In this document: positions 9,029 to 17,399 of the stretch, piece after piece | How the letters are laid out: every line of letters starts with the position of its first letter | How positions within the stretch are numbered: position 1 is the stretch's first letter | Source of the DNA: Phoronis australis | Taxonomy: Eukaryota; Phoronida; Phoronidae | Reading direction: 5' to 3' | DNA: 22,466 nt | Assembly (NCBI GenBank): GCA_002633005.1 | Contig: NMRA01001325.1 | Location: 1-22,466, forward strand | Notes under the pieces: generated by a model | What the model was told of the DNA's origin: nothing | What the model saw: the letters and a program-made list of their open reading frames with translations, nothing else | Databases searched by the model: none | Translations under genes and position numbers: made by a program

Positions 9029-9180
9029 CAATTAAAAAACTTACCATGAATGCTCTTCGTTATTTTTATATATTTTAGTTATTTTCGTCACAAAAACAAG
9101 GCAAAAAATGCCTTCCACATTTGCGGAAGAACACCGAAACAGCATTGATCTACTTGACTGCTGAACTCGTAACATCAATA
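9029..9180. repeat. Dispersed repeat copy A (partner at 12237-12408)
   Basis: It matches the segment at 12237-12408 in the same orientation. Shared landmarks in order are ATTAAAAA-CTT, AATGCTCT, a TTTAGTT/TTTAGGTT stretch, ATTTGCGGAAGAA (ATCTGCGGAAGAA in the partner), a CCAAAGC/CCGAAAC block and GCTGAACTCGT-A-ATCAATAT. The copies are well diverged. No coding potential is visible, and the repeat family is not identified. Confidence 0.6.
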
Positions 9181-9239
9181 TCACTAAGATAGGTGATTTT
9201 TTTTCGTTTGTAGCCGTTCTTAACATTTTTTGTACATTT

Positions 9240-9480
9240 ATTGCCCAGACAATATCACAAAGCCAGTCTGAGGTTGGGCGCCTCAGATCCAGCGTTTACA
9301 AAAGTATAATAACATTAAACAATAAGTATGTGCAATGAAATGTAAATGAACTGGGAAAGGGGGACGGGGGAAGGACTATAACGCGCCATTCATACACACA
9401 CTCAATCCATGCTGATAGGCTGTCTGATGAAATTATGTGCTATAAAAAGAAAAGAAAAAATTATGTAGAATATAGGTACA
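9240..9480. other. No gene; AATAAA-bearing segment on the minus strand
   Basis: Read on the minus strand, the segment near 9300-9230 runs CAGACTGGCTTTGTGATATT and then GGGCAATAAATGTAC, which resembles a transcript or retroelement 3' end with a poly(A) signal. No upstream exon was recognised to go with it. The rest is low-complexity A/C-rich sequence leading into the minisatellite. Confidence 0.3.
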
Positions 9481-9486
9481 TAACTC

Positions 9487-9840
9487 AAACATGTATCCAT
9501 ATATACACATATATACACACATGCATATATATACATACATAGATACATGTGCATACATCTTAAACATGTATCCATATATATACATATATACACACATGCA
9601 TATATATACATACATAGATACATGTGCATGCATNTACATCTCAAACATGTATCCATATATATACATATATACACACATGCATATATATACATACATAGAT
9701 ACATGTGCATACATCTCAAACATGTATCCATATATATACATATATACACACATGCATATATATACATACATAGATACATGCGCATGCATACATACATACA
9801 CATGCATACACATACATACACATACATACATGTATACAAT
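9487..9840. repeat. AT-rich minisatellite, 75-bp unit, grading into (CATA)n
   Basis: Four units begin with AAACATGTATCCATATATA at 9487, 9562, 9643 and 9718. The spacing is 75, 81 and 75; the longer interval contains an extra CATGCATN segment with the ambiguous base at 9634. Each unit is built from TATA, TACA and CACACATG microsatellite-like pieces. The array decays into CATACATACACATG repeats up to about 9840. Because the unit avoids stops, long open frames occur on both strands here; they are artefacts of the repeat. Confidence 0.95.
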
Positions 9841-10008
9841 ATAAAAATAAACAATATGGAAATTAATGTGTAATACATAACATCGTGTAACATTGCTTGA
9901 TACCTGAATGACAATATAAAAATAATAATAACAATGGAACTTTGATCATTTCTGCCTTTGTTGTCTGATAAATGAAGTAAAGTGCAAGTGTATTAATGGT
10001 ATTACCAA

Positions 10009-10338
10009 TTAATTGTGATTTAGATTAGGGTTTTGAACAAAATCTTTAATGTCCCAAATTGTAAACTTGTACTGAGCGTATAGGGCTTTAATTAAGAGTG
10101 CTTGCATTGATTTCCAGAATGTCCTGCCACAGGTGCAATGATAAAACATGTGAAGTAAAGTCTGTAACTCCTCACAATAGGGACACTTATCAGTTTGGAC
10201 CTCGCCTATTTTGTATAAAGTCATATTTGTAAATATTCTTCTATGGGTAAAGAGGTACCTGAAGTTCTTTAATTCAGGATTTATGGGAAGGCTAAGAGTT
10301 AAAAAGTAAATTTCATTATAATAGTTAGTTAACCGCAC
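10009..10338 (-). pseudogene. C-terminal zf-RVT fragment of an L1/Tx1-like LINE
   Basis: A 109-codon minus-strand frame contains FTHRRIFTNMTLYKIGEVQ, then TDKCPYCEELQTLLHMFYHC and CGRTFWKSM. The Cys-x2-Cys, His-x4-Cys and FW positions are those of the zinc-binding domain that closes L1/Tx1-type ORF2 proteins. The reading frame is intact within the fragment but nothing of the RT is left upstream, so this is the 3' end of a truncated copy. It is less decayed than the similar fragment at 5100-5350 and lies on the opposite strand; the two are different insertions and probably different subfamilies. Confidence 0.75.
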
Positions 10339-10339
10339 A

Positions 10340-11080
10340 TTATTGTCGGGTTTCTGTGCAAAAGTATGTATAGTACAATTTTAACCCAATATTTACTACA
10401 ACTATTGTAATTAATTAAATGAAAGTTGTTACAACCAATAGATCTTGTTTCTAGCTAGCCAAGATGTTTCCTCAATGCACTAACAACCTCATTGTATGGC
10501 AATATACAAAAATTCTTGAGATTGTATTTATCATTATGCTTAACTATTTTTTTATGATAATGACATATCTGCCAATATCGTCCAAGGCTAAGTTGCTGTT
10601 ATGGTTTTTTACCGGCAAAGCTCGCACACAGGCAATCTAGAACTGATCAGTGCTGCGGTTTAGAAGCTCTCGCAGATTACGCAGTAAGACTTAACTTTTC
10701 AATGATATGTGATTGTACTAAAAACGACCAGAATCAAAAAAACTCACACGTGTTAGCCATGAAGTATAGATTTGTATGATTTTCTCTTCAAATTAAAAAA
10801 ACCTGTTGAAATTGAACCTGTACTTAAGAGTAAAAAGTATGTCCCTTCTGTTACTACTCCTAGGTTATGTAATTTATGACGTGTCAGTCAGCAAAATTTA
10901 CAAACTCAATTATGGACTTATTTAAACAGTACACACCATGGATTTTTGCACATTTTGAATTACCGGTGGCCACAGACTAAATGTATGACGTAAAATTTAG
11001 CTAAACTCATGTTTATTTTGTGTAATTAGCTTGAAATTTTGATTTTTCTTTCAATTTTGCCAATTTTCCCATTTCCCGCC
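10340..11080. other. Stretch with no recognised gene
   Basis: AT-rich sequence with stops in all frames. No splice-bounded coding piece, tandem repeat or inverted repeat of note was seen until the inverted-repeat arm at 11085. Confidence 0.4.
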
Positions 11081-11084
11081 ATGT

Positions 11085-11705
11085 GACGTCATGGGTTGAA
11101 CACAAGAGATCAGTGACTAGCATTGAACAATGGCAGTGAGAGCAGTGAATTTGAAAGCGACGACGATTATGAGCAAGAATTGAATGAATACTAGGAAGAA
11201 ACGTACGGGAATGGTGGCCAGGATGAGGAAATGGGGTTGCACGAAAGCGAGAACAAGTTTGATGTGCTTCCGGCTGCGTACTTTTCTACTTTGAGCCTTA
11301 CGAACTGGATCCTCCCGCGAGAGAAGCGCTCTCGGGCTCGGCGAGTCAACCCAGTCATCCAACAGACGAACTCCTTCGTTGTAACATCTCCTGTGACTGG
11401 AGTCGAAACACGAGTCCTCAAAGTGGGCAGAACACAGAGTGGCCCCGGACAGAATCGCTTGGTCCACGATGAGGTCCCACACTCTCGTTCGGGGCACCAA
11501 TCGATGCCACTTCTGCGCAACTTTGGTGTCCTTCGGAACACCGAGACGTTCTCCGCCTGGCTGCTGTTGCTGCAGCCTCCGGAAACACATCTTTTGATCC
11601 CTCTACGAACCTTCTCGGCGCCAATTGTTCTTTACTTTCACTTCACTCTTAATTGTCTCTGATCCGAACAGTATGGCGAACGACTAGGGTTCAACTCATG
11701 ACGTT
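11085..11705. mobile_element. 621-bp segment bounded by short inverted repeats, carrying a THAP relic
   Basis: The arms at 11085-11101 and 11689-11705 match as inverted repeats at 15 of 17 positions (GACGTCATGGGTTGAAC on the left). The left arm includes a TGACGTCA palindrome. Inside lie a frameshifted THAP domain on the minus strand and, next to the left arm, an acidic open stretch on the plus strand. THAP domains are DNA-binding domains of P-type transposases and of host proteins derived from them, so a small transposon derivative is a reasonable reading. No target-site duplication was found, and the arms are short, so the boundaries are tentative. Confidence 0.4.
11240..11639 (-). pseudogene. 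Frameshifted THAP-type zinc-finger domain
   Basis: THAP fingers bind DNA through a C2CH zinc site. The N-terminal half lies in one minus-strand frame, KRCVSGGCSN followed by AENVSVFR (first Cys codon at 11587-11589). The rest lies in another frame from about 11540: PKDTKVAQKWHRLVP, then TLCSAHFEDSCFD. Together these give the two early cysteines, the W of the KW motif and the late Cys-His pair of LCSAHF. The join at VFR/PKD lacks the usual aromatic residue, consistent with a short deletion. The frame with the cysteines has no ATG upstream before a stop. After the domain a basic stretch (RKAQSRKVRSRK) follows. It is therefore treated as a relic. Confidence 0.65.
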
Positions 11706-11709
11706 GTAC

Positions 11710-12235
11710 ATAATTATTATTTTTTCAATTTTTACGTGTTTCTTTATGAGCTGTGCACTAAAGGCACTGAAATCAAGTAAGATATAATAAAATTTATTTT
11801 GAGGTACTAGAGTCATGTTGTGTACACTTTAAAAGGACACTAAATTCTTGTTTAGTTTTGTTTACGTCGCCTACTAATGCACCATTGACGTCGCACTTGG
11901 ATGATAATAGCTGGATTCAACTAAAAACTACTCTCTGTGGATTTTGTGGTTCTTGGTGGGTGGGCTTTCTCGCCTATTAAACCCCAAGACACGCTTGCCC
12001 GTTCAGCAGGGTTTAAATAGGAGTTTTCTGCAACTTTTTGAGGGCTGTTGAGAGTTACAGAGCACCTATTTGCTTCGGAAAACTGGACGGAAAAGTCGTT
12101 TTTAATATTCATTAATTTGTCATTCAACCGGTTTTGGTATACTTTTACATGAACACTTATTGTTTTGTGAGCTCATCTCACACTTTTTAAAGTGCCATGG
12201 TTTGGGTCCGTTTAGTTCCACAACTACTGATAGCG
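11710..12235. other. Stretch with no recognised gene
   Basis: A 68-codon minus-strand frame (11921-12127) has no motif and no splice support. No structured repeat was noticed between the inverted-repeat arm ending at 11705 and the dispersed repeat at 12237. Confidence 0.35.
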
Positions 12236-12236
12236 G

Positions 12237-12408
12237 AGTGATTAAAAAGCTTGTCATAAATGCTCTCAGTTGTTTTGTCATTGCTTCAATTTAGGTTTGG
12301 ATAAATGAAACGAACCGTGTCTTTCGGCATCTGCGGAAGAATTCCAAAGCAAGACTGACCTCTTGCAACAGTGACCGGAGGTCACGCTGAATTCGTCATA
12401 TCAAATAT
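12237..12408. repeat. Dispersed repeat copy B (partner at 9029-9180)
   Basis: The same-orientation partner of copy A. The clearest shared blocks are AATGCTCT, CATCTGCGGAAGAA and GCTGAATTCGTCATATCAAATAT. It lies just left of the long hairpin at about 12476-12565. No coding capacity is seen. Confidence 0.6.
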
Positions 12409-12475
12409 GGAAATCACAAATTTGGAATGCATTTTTTCTTTAAAGACACGTTCCTAAATAGTTTTGGTAATGGTC

Positions 12476-12565
12476 TGTTATAACGTGCTCGAATTTTGAG
12501 AACCAGTTTTCTCCACTGAATAACGGGAAAGTAACTGGTTCTCAAAATACGGGCACGTCATATCG
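12476..12565. mobile_element. Long-stem hairpin, probable foldback MITE
   Basis: Arms 12484-12508 and 12533-12557 pair over 25 bp with two mismatches (core TTTTGAGAACCAGTT) around a 24-base spacer. Pairing continues outward, with gaps, for roughly another ten bases (TATAACGTG against CACGTCATA). The symmetrical arms and short unrelated spacer suit a miniature foldback element. No clear target-site duplication was found, so the outer ends are approximate. A non-coding RNA hairpin cannot be excluded. Confidence 0.7.
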
Positions 12566-13074
12566 GAATATCCTGGCAACCGATCAGTCAATGTCTTTCA
12601 AGTAAACGGTTGTTGTGCTGTTTTGCCGCAACGAGCATCGAGAGATATCCCCAAGCGTAGTCCGGTGAGAATGCCTTTTAATGTTTTTTTGAAAATCGAC
12701 CAAGGAACAAAGCAGCAGAAAATAGGTTTGTTGTTTGCTATTTCGGTGTACTTTCTAGCATAGTGTGGATAAAGTGCTGGCATTTTCAAATTTCGAATTG
12801 AAAGTGATCGCCAAATATCTTGATCATCAAGTGTCCACTTTGATTGTGGATTGGTGGATTGACATGCACATTACATGTACATGACCGAAGGTTCACTACT
12901 CCGAAGGTTCTCTACCGTCGAGAAAGTTCACCACTTTCCGAATGTCCTCAATTCCGAAACCAGAACTCCGACAGTTCATTACTCTGATTTTCTACTGATG
13001 ATTCTTGAATCTAACTAAAGACTCATTCTCAATTAGGGACAACAACTTGGGCAGGTCCGGGATGCGGCGACCAA

Positions 13075-13128
13075 CAGCGGTTTTAAACTTAAGAAGCCTG
13101 AATGAGACTTCGTGAAGACTGGCAGGCA
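13075..13128 (+). repeat. 54-bp sequence, first copy of an exact duplicate
   Basis: This sequence (starting CAGCGGTTTTAAACTTAAG, ending GACTGGCAGGCA) is identical over all 54 bases to 14021-14074. Other repeats in the window are diverged, so the identity is striking and suggests a very recent duplication or an assembly artefact. Confidence 0.9.
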
Positions 13129-13399
13129 CAGGGTAGCTGACTAACTTCATACAGTTTCGACCCGGCCGTGCGACTAGTTCCGGTGGGTGAGGTTGAAGCG
13201 CAGCGACCTTAAACTTTTCTGACGCTCTGTGAGATGATGCGAGCTTGACATGGGATTAATGAATGTAGCGTGGTTGATAATTCATCGACATTCCTGCTTC
13301 ATATTCTTTTAGAAATGCAAGTACGTACTCATTTGTAAGACATGCGGACAATTTCACATTCACATGAAATCCAAACAAGGTGATTTATTAGCCAGGTAT

Positions 13400-13550
13400 A
13401 TAGTTGTTGGTATCGTTGTATCTATCTGGTGGCTCCGTGGTCAGCGGACCTTTCGGGTCCTTCACGGAGTCTCCATAAACGTAAATCTGTATCAAGTGTT
13501 TTTTTTTTGTCTTAACGTGAATAAAGCGTATTACTACTACTACTAATAGC
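13400..13550 (+). repeat. Retroposon-like 3' tail ending in (TAC)n
   Basis: The segment passes through a T-run (about 13499-13508), GTCTTAACGTGAATAAAGCG and then TATTACTACTACTACTAA. An AATAAA followed by a short simple-repeat tail is typical of the 3' end of LINEs and SINEs. The upstream GGTGGCTCCGTGGTCAGCGG only weakly recalls a tRNA A box, and no B box was found, so a tRNA-derived SINE is not claimed. It lies inside the foldback-like structure. Confidence 0.35.
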
Positions 13551-14020
13551 CGAAGTGTCGCTTATTTTTATGTAAAAGTTACACCTGAGTCAGAAATTTT
13601 AGACATTTTTGGAGTAGTGAACCTTCGGAGTGGCAAACCTTCGAAGTATTGAACCTTCGGAATAGTGAACCTTCGAAACAGTGGGCTGTTCCCATTTCCA
13701 GCCATGTAACCAACTTTTAACAAAAAACAAAAATGCAATCAGATAAAAAATACGTCAAGTCATTCTCCGACTTAAAAGGGGACTGTAGTCAAAATAATGT
13801 TGCAGTTAATCGGTTCTAACATACAAATAAAACTCACATTTGCCTGACTTGCGTGCCAAACAAAAGCCAATTCGTATTCATGGTCAAAACACTAAATTCT
13901 GAAAGCGATCGCTGATTGGCTGATGTGTCAGTGACGTGAACGGCGGGGTATCGGCTGCTTTGCACATTCATTGCTTATGTCATATTTGAAGAGTTTACAT
14001 CGTAATTTATCATTGTATCN

Positions 14021-14074
14021 CAGCGGTTTTAAACTTAAGAAGCCTGAATGAGACTTCGTGAAGACTGGCAGGCA
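14021..14074 (+). repeat. 54-bp sequence, second copy, directly after an N
   Basis: The exact copy of 13075-13128 starts at the base after the ambiguous base at 14020. It runs directly into TTCTCCGACTTAA, a string that together with the preceding CA also occurs at about 13759-13773. The second copy therefore looks like a join of two segments that are 630 bases apart in the first region, consistent with an alternative haplotype or a misjoined contig end. Confidence 0.85.
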
Positions 14075-14089
14075 TTCTCCGACTTAATA

Positions 14090-14755
14090 TTTCCGTTTGA
14101 GTAGGTAATGACGACATAGTCATTTCTGATATTACTAAGTCTGCCTTATTTCAGGAACATAGAACTGAGATCCATCGTTACCGTGGATGCAGATTTCCCT
14201 TCTCCATAATTAAACTGCGTCAACCGCCTTACCAAAAACTCGAGTGTAGACGTTTGCAAAAGGTCCAATTTTCTAGAAATTCGAACCACCCCCGCGCAAT
14301 GTTGGCTTCGGCCCTGGTCGCACAAGTTAGGAAATTGCGCTCTTGCAGAGCCAGCACATTACTTGTGCATTGATTTCGTGCTTCATCCCACCAAGTGGCC
14401 ACTCCTCAAGAGGCAGCATTCAGCGCTACCTCGTGCTAAACAATGTTATACATTACGAAGGTACAAAAATCCTTTTTTTACAAAAAATATGCAACTTCAA
14501 ATAAGACTTTCCAAGTATCAAATGCTTGAGTATATTTCTAGCCACACTGGAAAACGTAGGTGGTCCTCTGACACGGACACAGAAAGAAAAGATACCTTCA
14601 AAATCCAATATTGTGCAAACTAACACGTTAACTGTAGACCAAGTGATTGAACGTCAAAGTACAGTCTGGGGGTATTATGAAAACTTGAAATTAGTTTAAT
14701 TATGATATGCAGCTAAACTGAACGAATAACAACACTGAATACAATTTTAAACGAC
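14090..14755. other. Stretch with no recognised gene
   Basis: No domain or structured repeat was recognised. The 86-codon plus-strand frame at 14363-14623 has no motif. A splice-acceptor-like TTATTTCAG near 14145 precedes only 17 codons before a stop and was not accepted as an exon. The segment lies downstream of the FABP gene and probably includes its 3' flank. Confidence 0.35.
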
Positions 14756-14760
14756 AAGGT

Positions 14761-14766
14761 TTTATT
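14761..14766 (-). terminator. Candidate poly(A) signal AATAAA for the FABP gene
   Basis: TTTATT on the plus strand gives AATAAA on the minus strand, about 300 bases after the FABP stop codon. It is the first canonical hexamer I found downstream of the stop. The cleavage site is not determined. Confidence 0.5.
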
Positions 14767-15062
14767 TCATAAGAAATTCCAGGTGCAAACAGCCAATGTG
14801 TAAACAACGTGTGGTAACGCAAATGAAACAAAATACGACACTGTTTGCTTTAGTTTACAAACTTTAACTCAAATTGAGCGGGACATGGTATCTACTTATT
14901 TATCTTGACTCCGATATTTCACTGACTAAGCATGAACTACCGGAACTTAAAACGTTTCATTTCCTTTTCCGACAGAAGCATTCATACGTAGAATAAGATG
15001 CTGAACGCGCAATTTCATCACAACGAACAACACATACGAACGTGGATTCTGAGGTAATCTAC

Positions 15063-15113
15063 TTAGCATCTTTTGAGAATTTTCTTGCACGTAACACCAG
15101 CAAACGTAGTCGT
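15063..15113 (-). CDS. FABP exon 4 (51 coding bases with stop)
   Basis: Acceptor GGTTTTCAG|ACGACT. It encodes residues 118-133, TTTFAGVTCKKILKRC, followed by TAA at 15065-15063. The final strand normally carries the KR-x-Y type ending; here it is CKKILKRC, recalling the FKRISKR-type ending of liver FABP. Confidence 0.9.
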   Translation of the reverse strand, partial: TTTFAGVTCKKILKRC

Positions 15114-17326
15114 CTGAAAACCAAAACAAATCAGCACATTTTATTTTACAAATAACAAACAAACAAATAAATCAAATATGTTTTGTTAAATATTATGGCT
15201 GGGAACATTACATGTCTAAAGATGCTGCGGTTTAGAGTCGATTGCAATACTTTGCGTGTAACAGTAGGCTAACATGTCATGGTGATGTCACAAATACACC
15301 AAAATGTCGAAAAACACGTTGGATTAGTTTGATTTGCTTTATTCTTGCTGCTTTATCATTTCTAAATAAGAATATTCTCTTTGTTGCATCTGTCTGTTGC
15401 TACAATTGTTTACTGTACGCGTGTGCCGGCAGAGATGCTGTGCGTATTTGCCCACCTTACAATTGGTCAACTTACCGTTGTCATGGTGTCACCCTTTATC
15501 TCCTTAGTTACCTCCATGATGCGACCGCTCTCCATTTTGTGAGCCTCTTCCCATTTACCGTTGACAAACTTGACAGTGGTCTAAAATAAAAATATGGAAC
15601 TCTTTAACGGGCGTGGAAATAAGTATCGTTAAATCACGTGATGTGGCCAACAGGTGGCGTGCAGACCAGATTTCAAAATGTTGGTGAGTGCTCTAAAATA
15701 CAAAATGATGCTCAGTCATGAATGTAGACTACTAGCATCAATCGATTACCGTAAGCTTACATAGGTCGCTTGCAAACAAACACATATCACGGCTCTGTTA
15801 TATCTTTGTTTGCTCGTGCCATCCAGGAGAGCATCTAAAGGATGCAAATATTTGCGTTCCCGTCATACGTGATGAATTTAAACCGCAACAGACGAACATC
15901 AATACACTTCGGTACATGCTCAAATGGTATAATCGAGATTTTTGGTTTCGAATATCCCTACCTTTACAGACACTTCCACATTTTCCTCTCACGTTCATTT
16001 ATAAAAAAAATCAAATAAACTGCAGTATGCAATTATTATCGCTTGTAGAAGGCTACTCAGTCACGCATGGATGAATTGCGAGGGAAAATTTTGTTCAAAG
16101 CATACATATCTATGTACTCAAGTAACATAATTGAGTTTTTTATCAGGACCAAGATTAACATTTGGCCCACTTTTGTGAGACCAGCAAATGATGCCTATTG
16201 CGTTAGGAAAACATGTCGAATTTCGATGAAGGATCCAGGGTTGTTACTAATAGTTTAAATAATCACCGTTGATTGATTTGAGCATGGATGAAGTTCGGAT
16301 ATAAAAATAATCGAGAGAATTTTCAAATGAACTCATTAAGCACAAGAGATGAAGTTCCTTTTAATTTATTATTGGAATTATAAAGTATTATTTCTTTCAA
16401 GAATACTAACCTCGACGTCTTTTCCCAGTGGCGATTTGTACGAGCAAGTTTTTCCAACTTCAAAATCGTAGTCTTTACTGAAGACTTCACCTTTTATAGA
16501 CATACACACTTTGTTTCCATTCACCGTGTATGTGTTAATAGGGCGAGCCTTCTTCCACTTCTCTTGATATTCCTTAGGCACGCCTACAACCATAAAGTAA
16601 TGTCACTGGAGTGTTCTACACGCAGTGATGAGATGCACACGCACGGCAACAAGCGACATTACTTTCCCAGGTTTTGAATGATACGCAGCTTGATGTCTAA
16701 CACTGTGTACTATACCACGCGCGGATCCAGCAACGTAGACAGTCGCACTGATGGGGCTGGGCAGGCAACCTGCCTCTCTGAACACACTACTAAAAATGCA
16801 GTGGCATGCCGTTGTAGATTTGTTGCAAATATTTGTCCTTCGGAAATTGATGTTGGCACCCTTTTCCACATCATAAGTTTGCCAGTGGTACGAACATGAA
16901 GGTTGGTTTACATTTTTATTACCACGTTAAAATTACCGAGCCGGGATAGCCCTGACGTATTTTTGGATGCTTGCGCACCTGAGCTTTCAAATGCCTTTAT
17001 TTAAACAAGTGTTTGGCCGTTTAATGACATAAACCATAACATATTGTATCTTTCAATTACTCTTTTCCGATATTCAAAGGAGGCATTGTGCTGAGGTCCA
17101 ATATTCTATTTTCTTACTTTTGCGGCGAAGCAAGGGCATGGCCTTGGGTTTTGGTGGAAGATAATGAAGTCGCACTCTACGGTTTGCTGAAACAGACAAC
17201 CTTAACAAATGAATGCACTTGCTTTATCCGTAGCCTAGAGAAGTCAGTCTTACCTAAGGCGTCTGACAAAGCATCTTCGTTTTCGTCCACGCTGTCGAAT
17301 TTCCACGATCCTACGATTGATTCCAT
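15063..17326 (-). CDS. Fatty-acid-binding protein family (iLBP), complete 4-exon gene
   Basis: A cytosolic beta-barrel carrier of fatty acids or related lipids. Exons (minus strand): 17326-17254, 16583-16411, 15580-15476 and 15113-15063, with introns of 670, 830 and 362 bp that all use GT-AG. Coding exon lengths of 73, 173, 105 and 51 bases, with phases 1, 0 and 0, are the family architecture. The product is 133 residues. It opens MESIVGSWKFDSVDENED (the G-x-W strand A signature), has GVPKEYQEKWKKA in the helix-turn-helix region, FEVGKTC in the mid barrel and ends TFAGVTCKKILKRC. The Arg-x-Tyr carboxylate site of many FABPs is replaced by Lys-Lys-Ile, closer to liver-type/gastrotropin-like members. 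A TATA box lies upstream. The subfamily is inferred; family membership is firm. Confidence 0.93.
15476..15580 (-). CDS. FABP exon 3 (105 coding bases)
   Basis: Acceptor TTTTATTTTAG|ACCACT, donor ACAACG|GTAAGT. It encodes residues 83-117, TTVKFVNGKWEEAHKM through GDTMTT, the late barrel strands. This exon varies somewhat in length between family members; 105 is within the usual spread. Confidence 0.92.
15584..16405. other. FABP intron 2, no additional gene
   Basis: AT-rich intron. Open frames here (for example 15798-15998 minus, 16067-16258 plus) have no motifs. It contains a match to the CTCF core consensus at 15647-15664 (CCAACAGGTGGCGTGCAG). Confidence 0.5.
16411..16583 (-). CDS. FABP exon 2 (173 coding bases)
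   Basis: Acceptor TTGTAG|GCGTGCC, donor GTCGAG|GTTAGT. It completes Gly25 and encodes residues 26-82, from VPKEYQEKW (portal helices) through NTYTVNGNKVC and FEVGKTCSY to GKDVE. The 173-base length is the same as exon 2 in vertebrate FABP genes. Confidence 0.94.
17254..17326 (-). CDS. FABP exon 1 (73 coding bases)
   Basis: ATG at 17326-17324, preceded by CTGAAA. It encodes residues 1-24 plus the first base of Gly25. Donor: TTAG|GTAAGA. The intron after codon 24 plus one base is the conserved first intron position of the family. Contains the G-S-W of strand A. Confidence 0.93.
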
Positions 17327-17387
17327 TTTCAGTAACGTTTAGAGTGGGTTTGCGTTACAAACATGGAAACGCAATTTCAGGATTGCC

Positions 17388-17394
17388 TTTTATA
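17388..17394 (-). promoter_or_regulatory. TATA box of the FABP gene
   Basis: Minus-strand TATAAAA (context CCATATAAAAGGCAAT) lies 62 bases upstream of the ATG. With the usual 25-30 base spacing, transcription would begin near 17360, leaving a 5' leader of about 35 bases. No intron is needed in the leader. Confidence 0.75.
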
Positions 17395-17399
17395 TGGCG

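Larger units (their letters stand above)
12885..13680. mobile_element. Foldback-like structure with arms of 16-bp tandem repeats
   Basis: The left arm (12885-13000) is a degenerate array of the unit CGAAGGTTCACTACTC. The right arm (13611-13680) is four copies of the same unit in the opposite orientation (GTAGTGAACCTTCGGA and variants). An 18-bp stretch is an exact inverted match between the arms (12885-12902 with 13611-13628). About 610 bp of unrelated sequence lies between. Long inverted repeats made of short tandem units are the hallmark of foldback (FB-type) transposons. The interior has no transposase; it carries a retroposon-like 3' tail at 13500-13548. Confidence 0.65.

Noticed and set aside
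9487-9793. CRISPR-like array (regular repeats)
   Set aside because: Whole units, not just short repeats with unique spacers, are near-identical, and the genome is clearly eukaryotic.
9402-9914. Long open frames on both strands (up to 170 codons)
   Set aside because: They are translations of the 75-bp AT-rich minisatellite and (CATA)n repeats, which lack stops on both strands; an N is included and there is no domain.
11117-11230. Hydrophobic, membrane-like minus-strand tail after the THAP domain
   Set aside because: It is the complement of an acidic plus-strand stretch (Glu/Asp codons read as Phe/Ile/Val/Leu on the reverse), so the hydrophobicity is probably an artefact.
11231-11662. 143-codon plus-strand frame opposite the THAP relic
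   Set aside because: THAP signature residues (CxxxxC-type pair, KW, LCSAHF) are on the minus strand; the plus frame shows no motif over this part.
13410-13470. tRNA or tRNA-derived SINE head (GGTGGCTCCGTGGTCAGCGG)
   Set aside because: The A-box match is poor, there is no B box at the proper distance, and no cloverleaf can be drawn.
14145-14200. Exon after a TTATTTCAG acceptor on the plus strand
   Set aside because: The frame reaches a stop after about 17 codons with no partner exon or motif.
14947-15162. 71-codon minus-strand frame
   Set aside because: It overlaps FABP exon 4 in a different frame; the exon frame has the splice acceptor, the family ending and the expected length.
16603-16869. 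88-codon minus-strand frame in FABP intron 1
   Set aside because: It lacks motifs, lies between two well-supported FABP exons and would conflict with their splice sites.
17088-17342. 84-codon plus-strand frame
   Set aside because: Its end is the antisense of FABP exon 1, which has a start, a family signature and a canonical donor.
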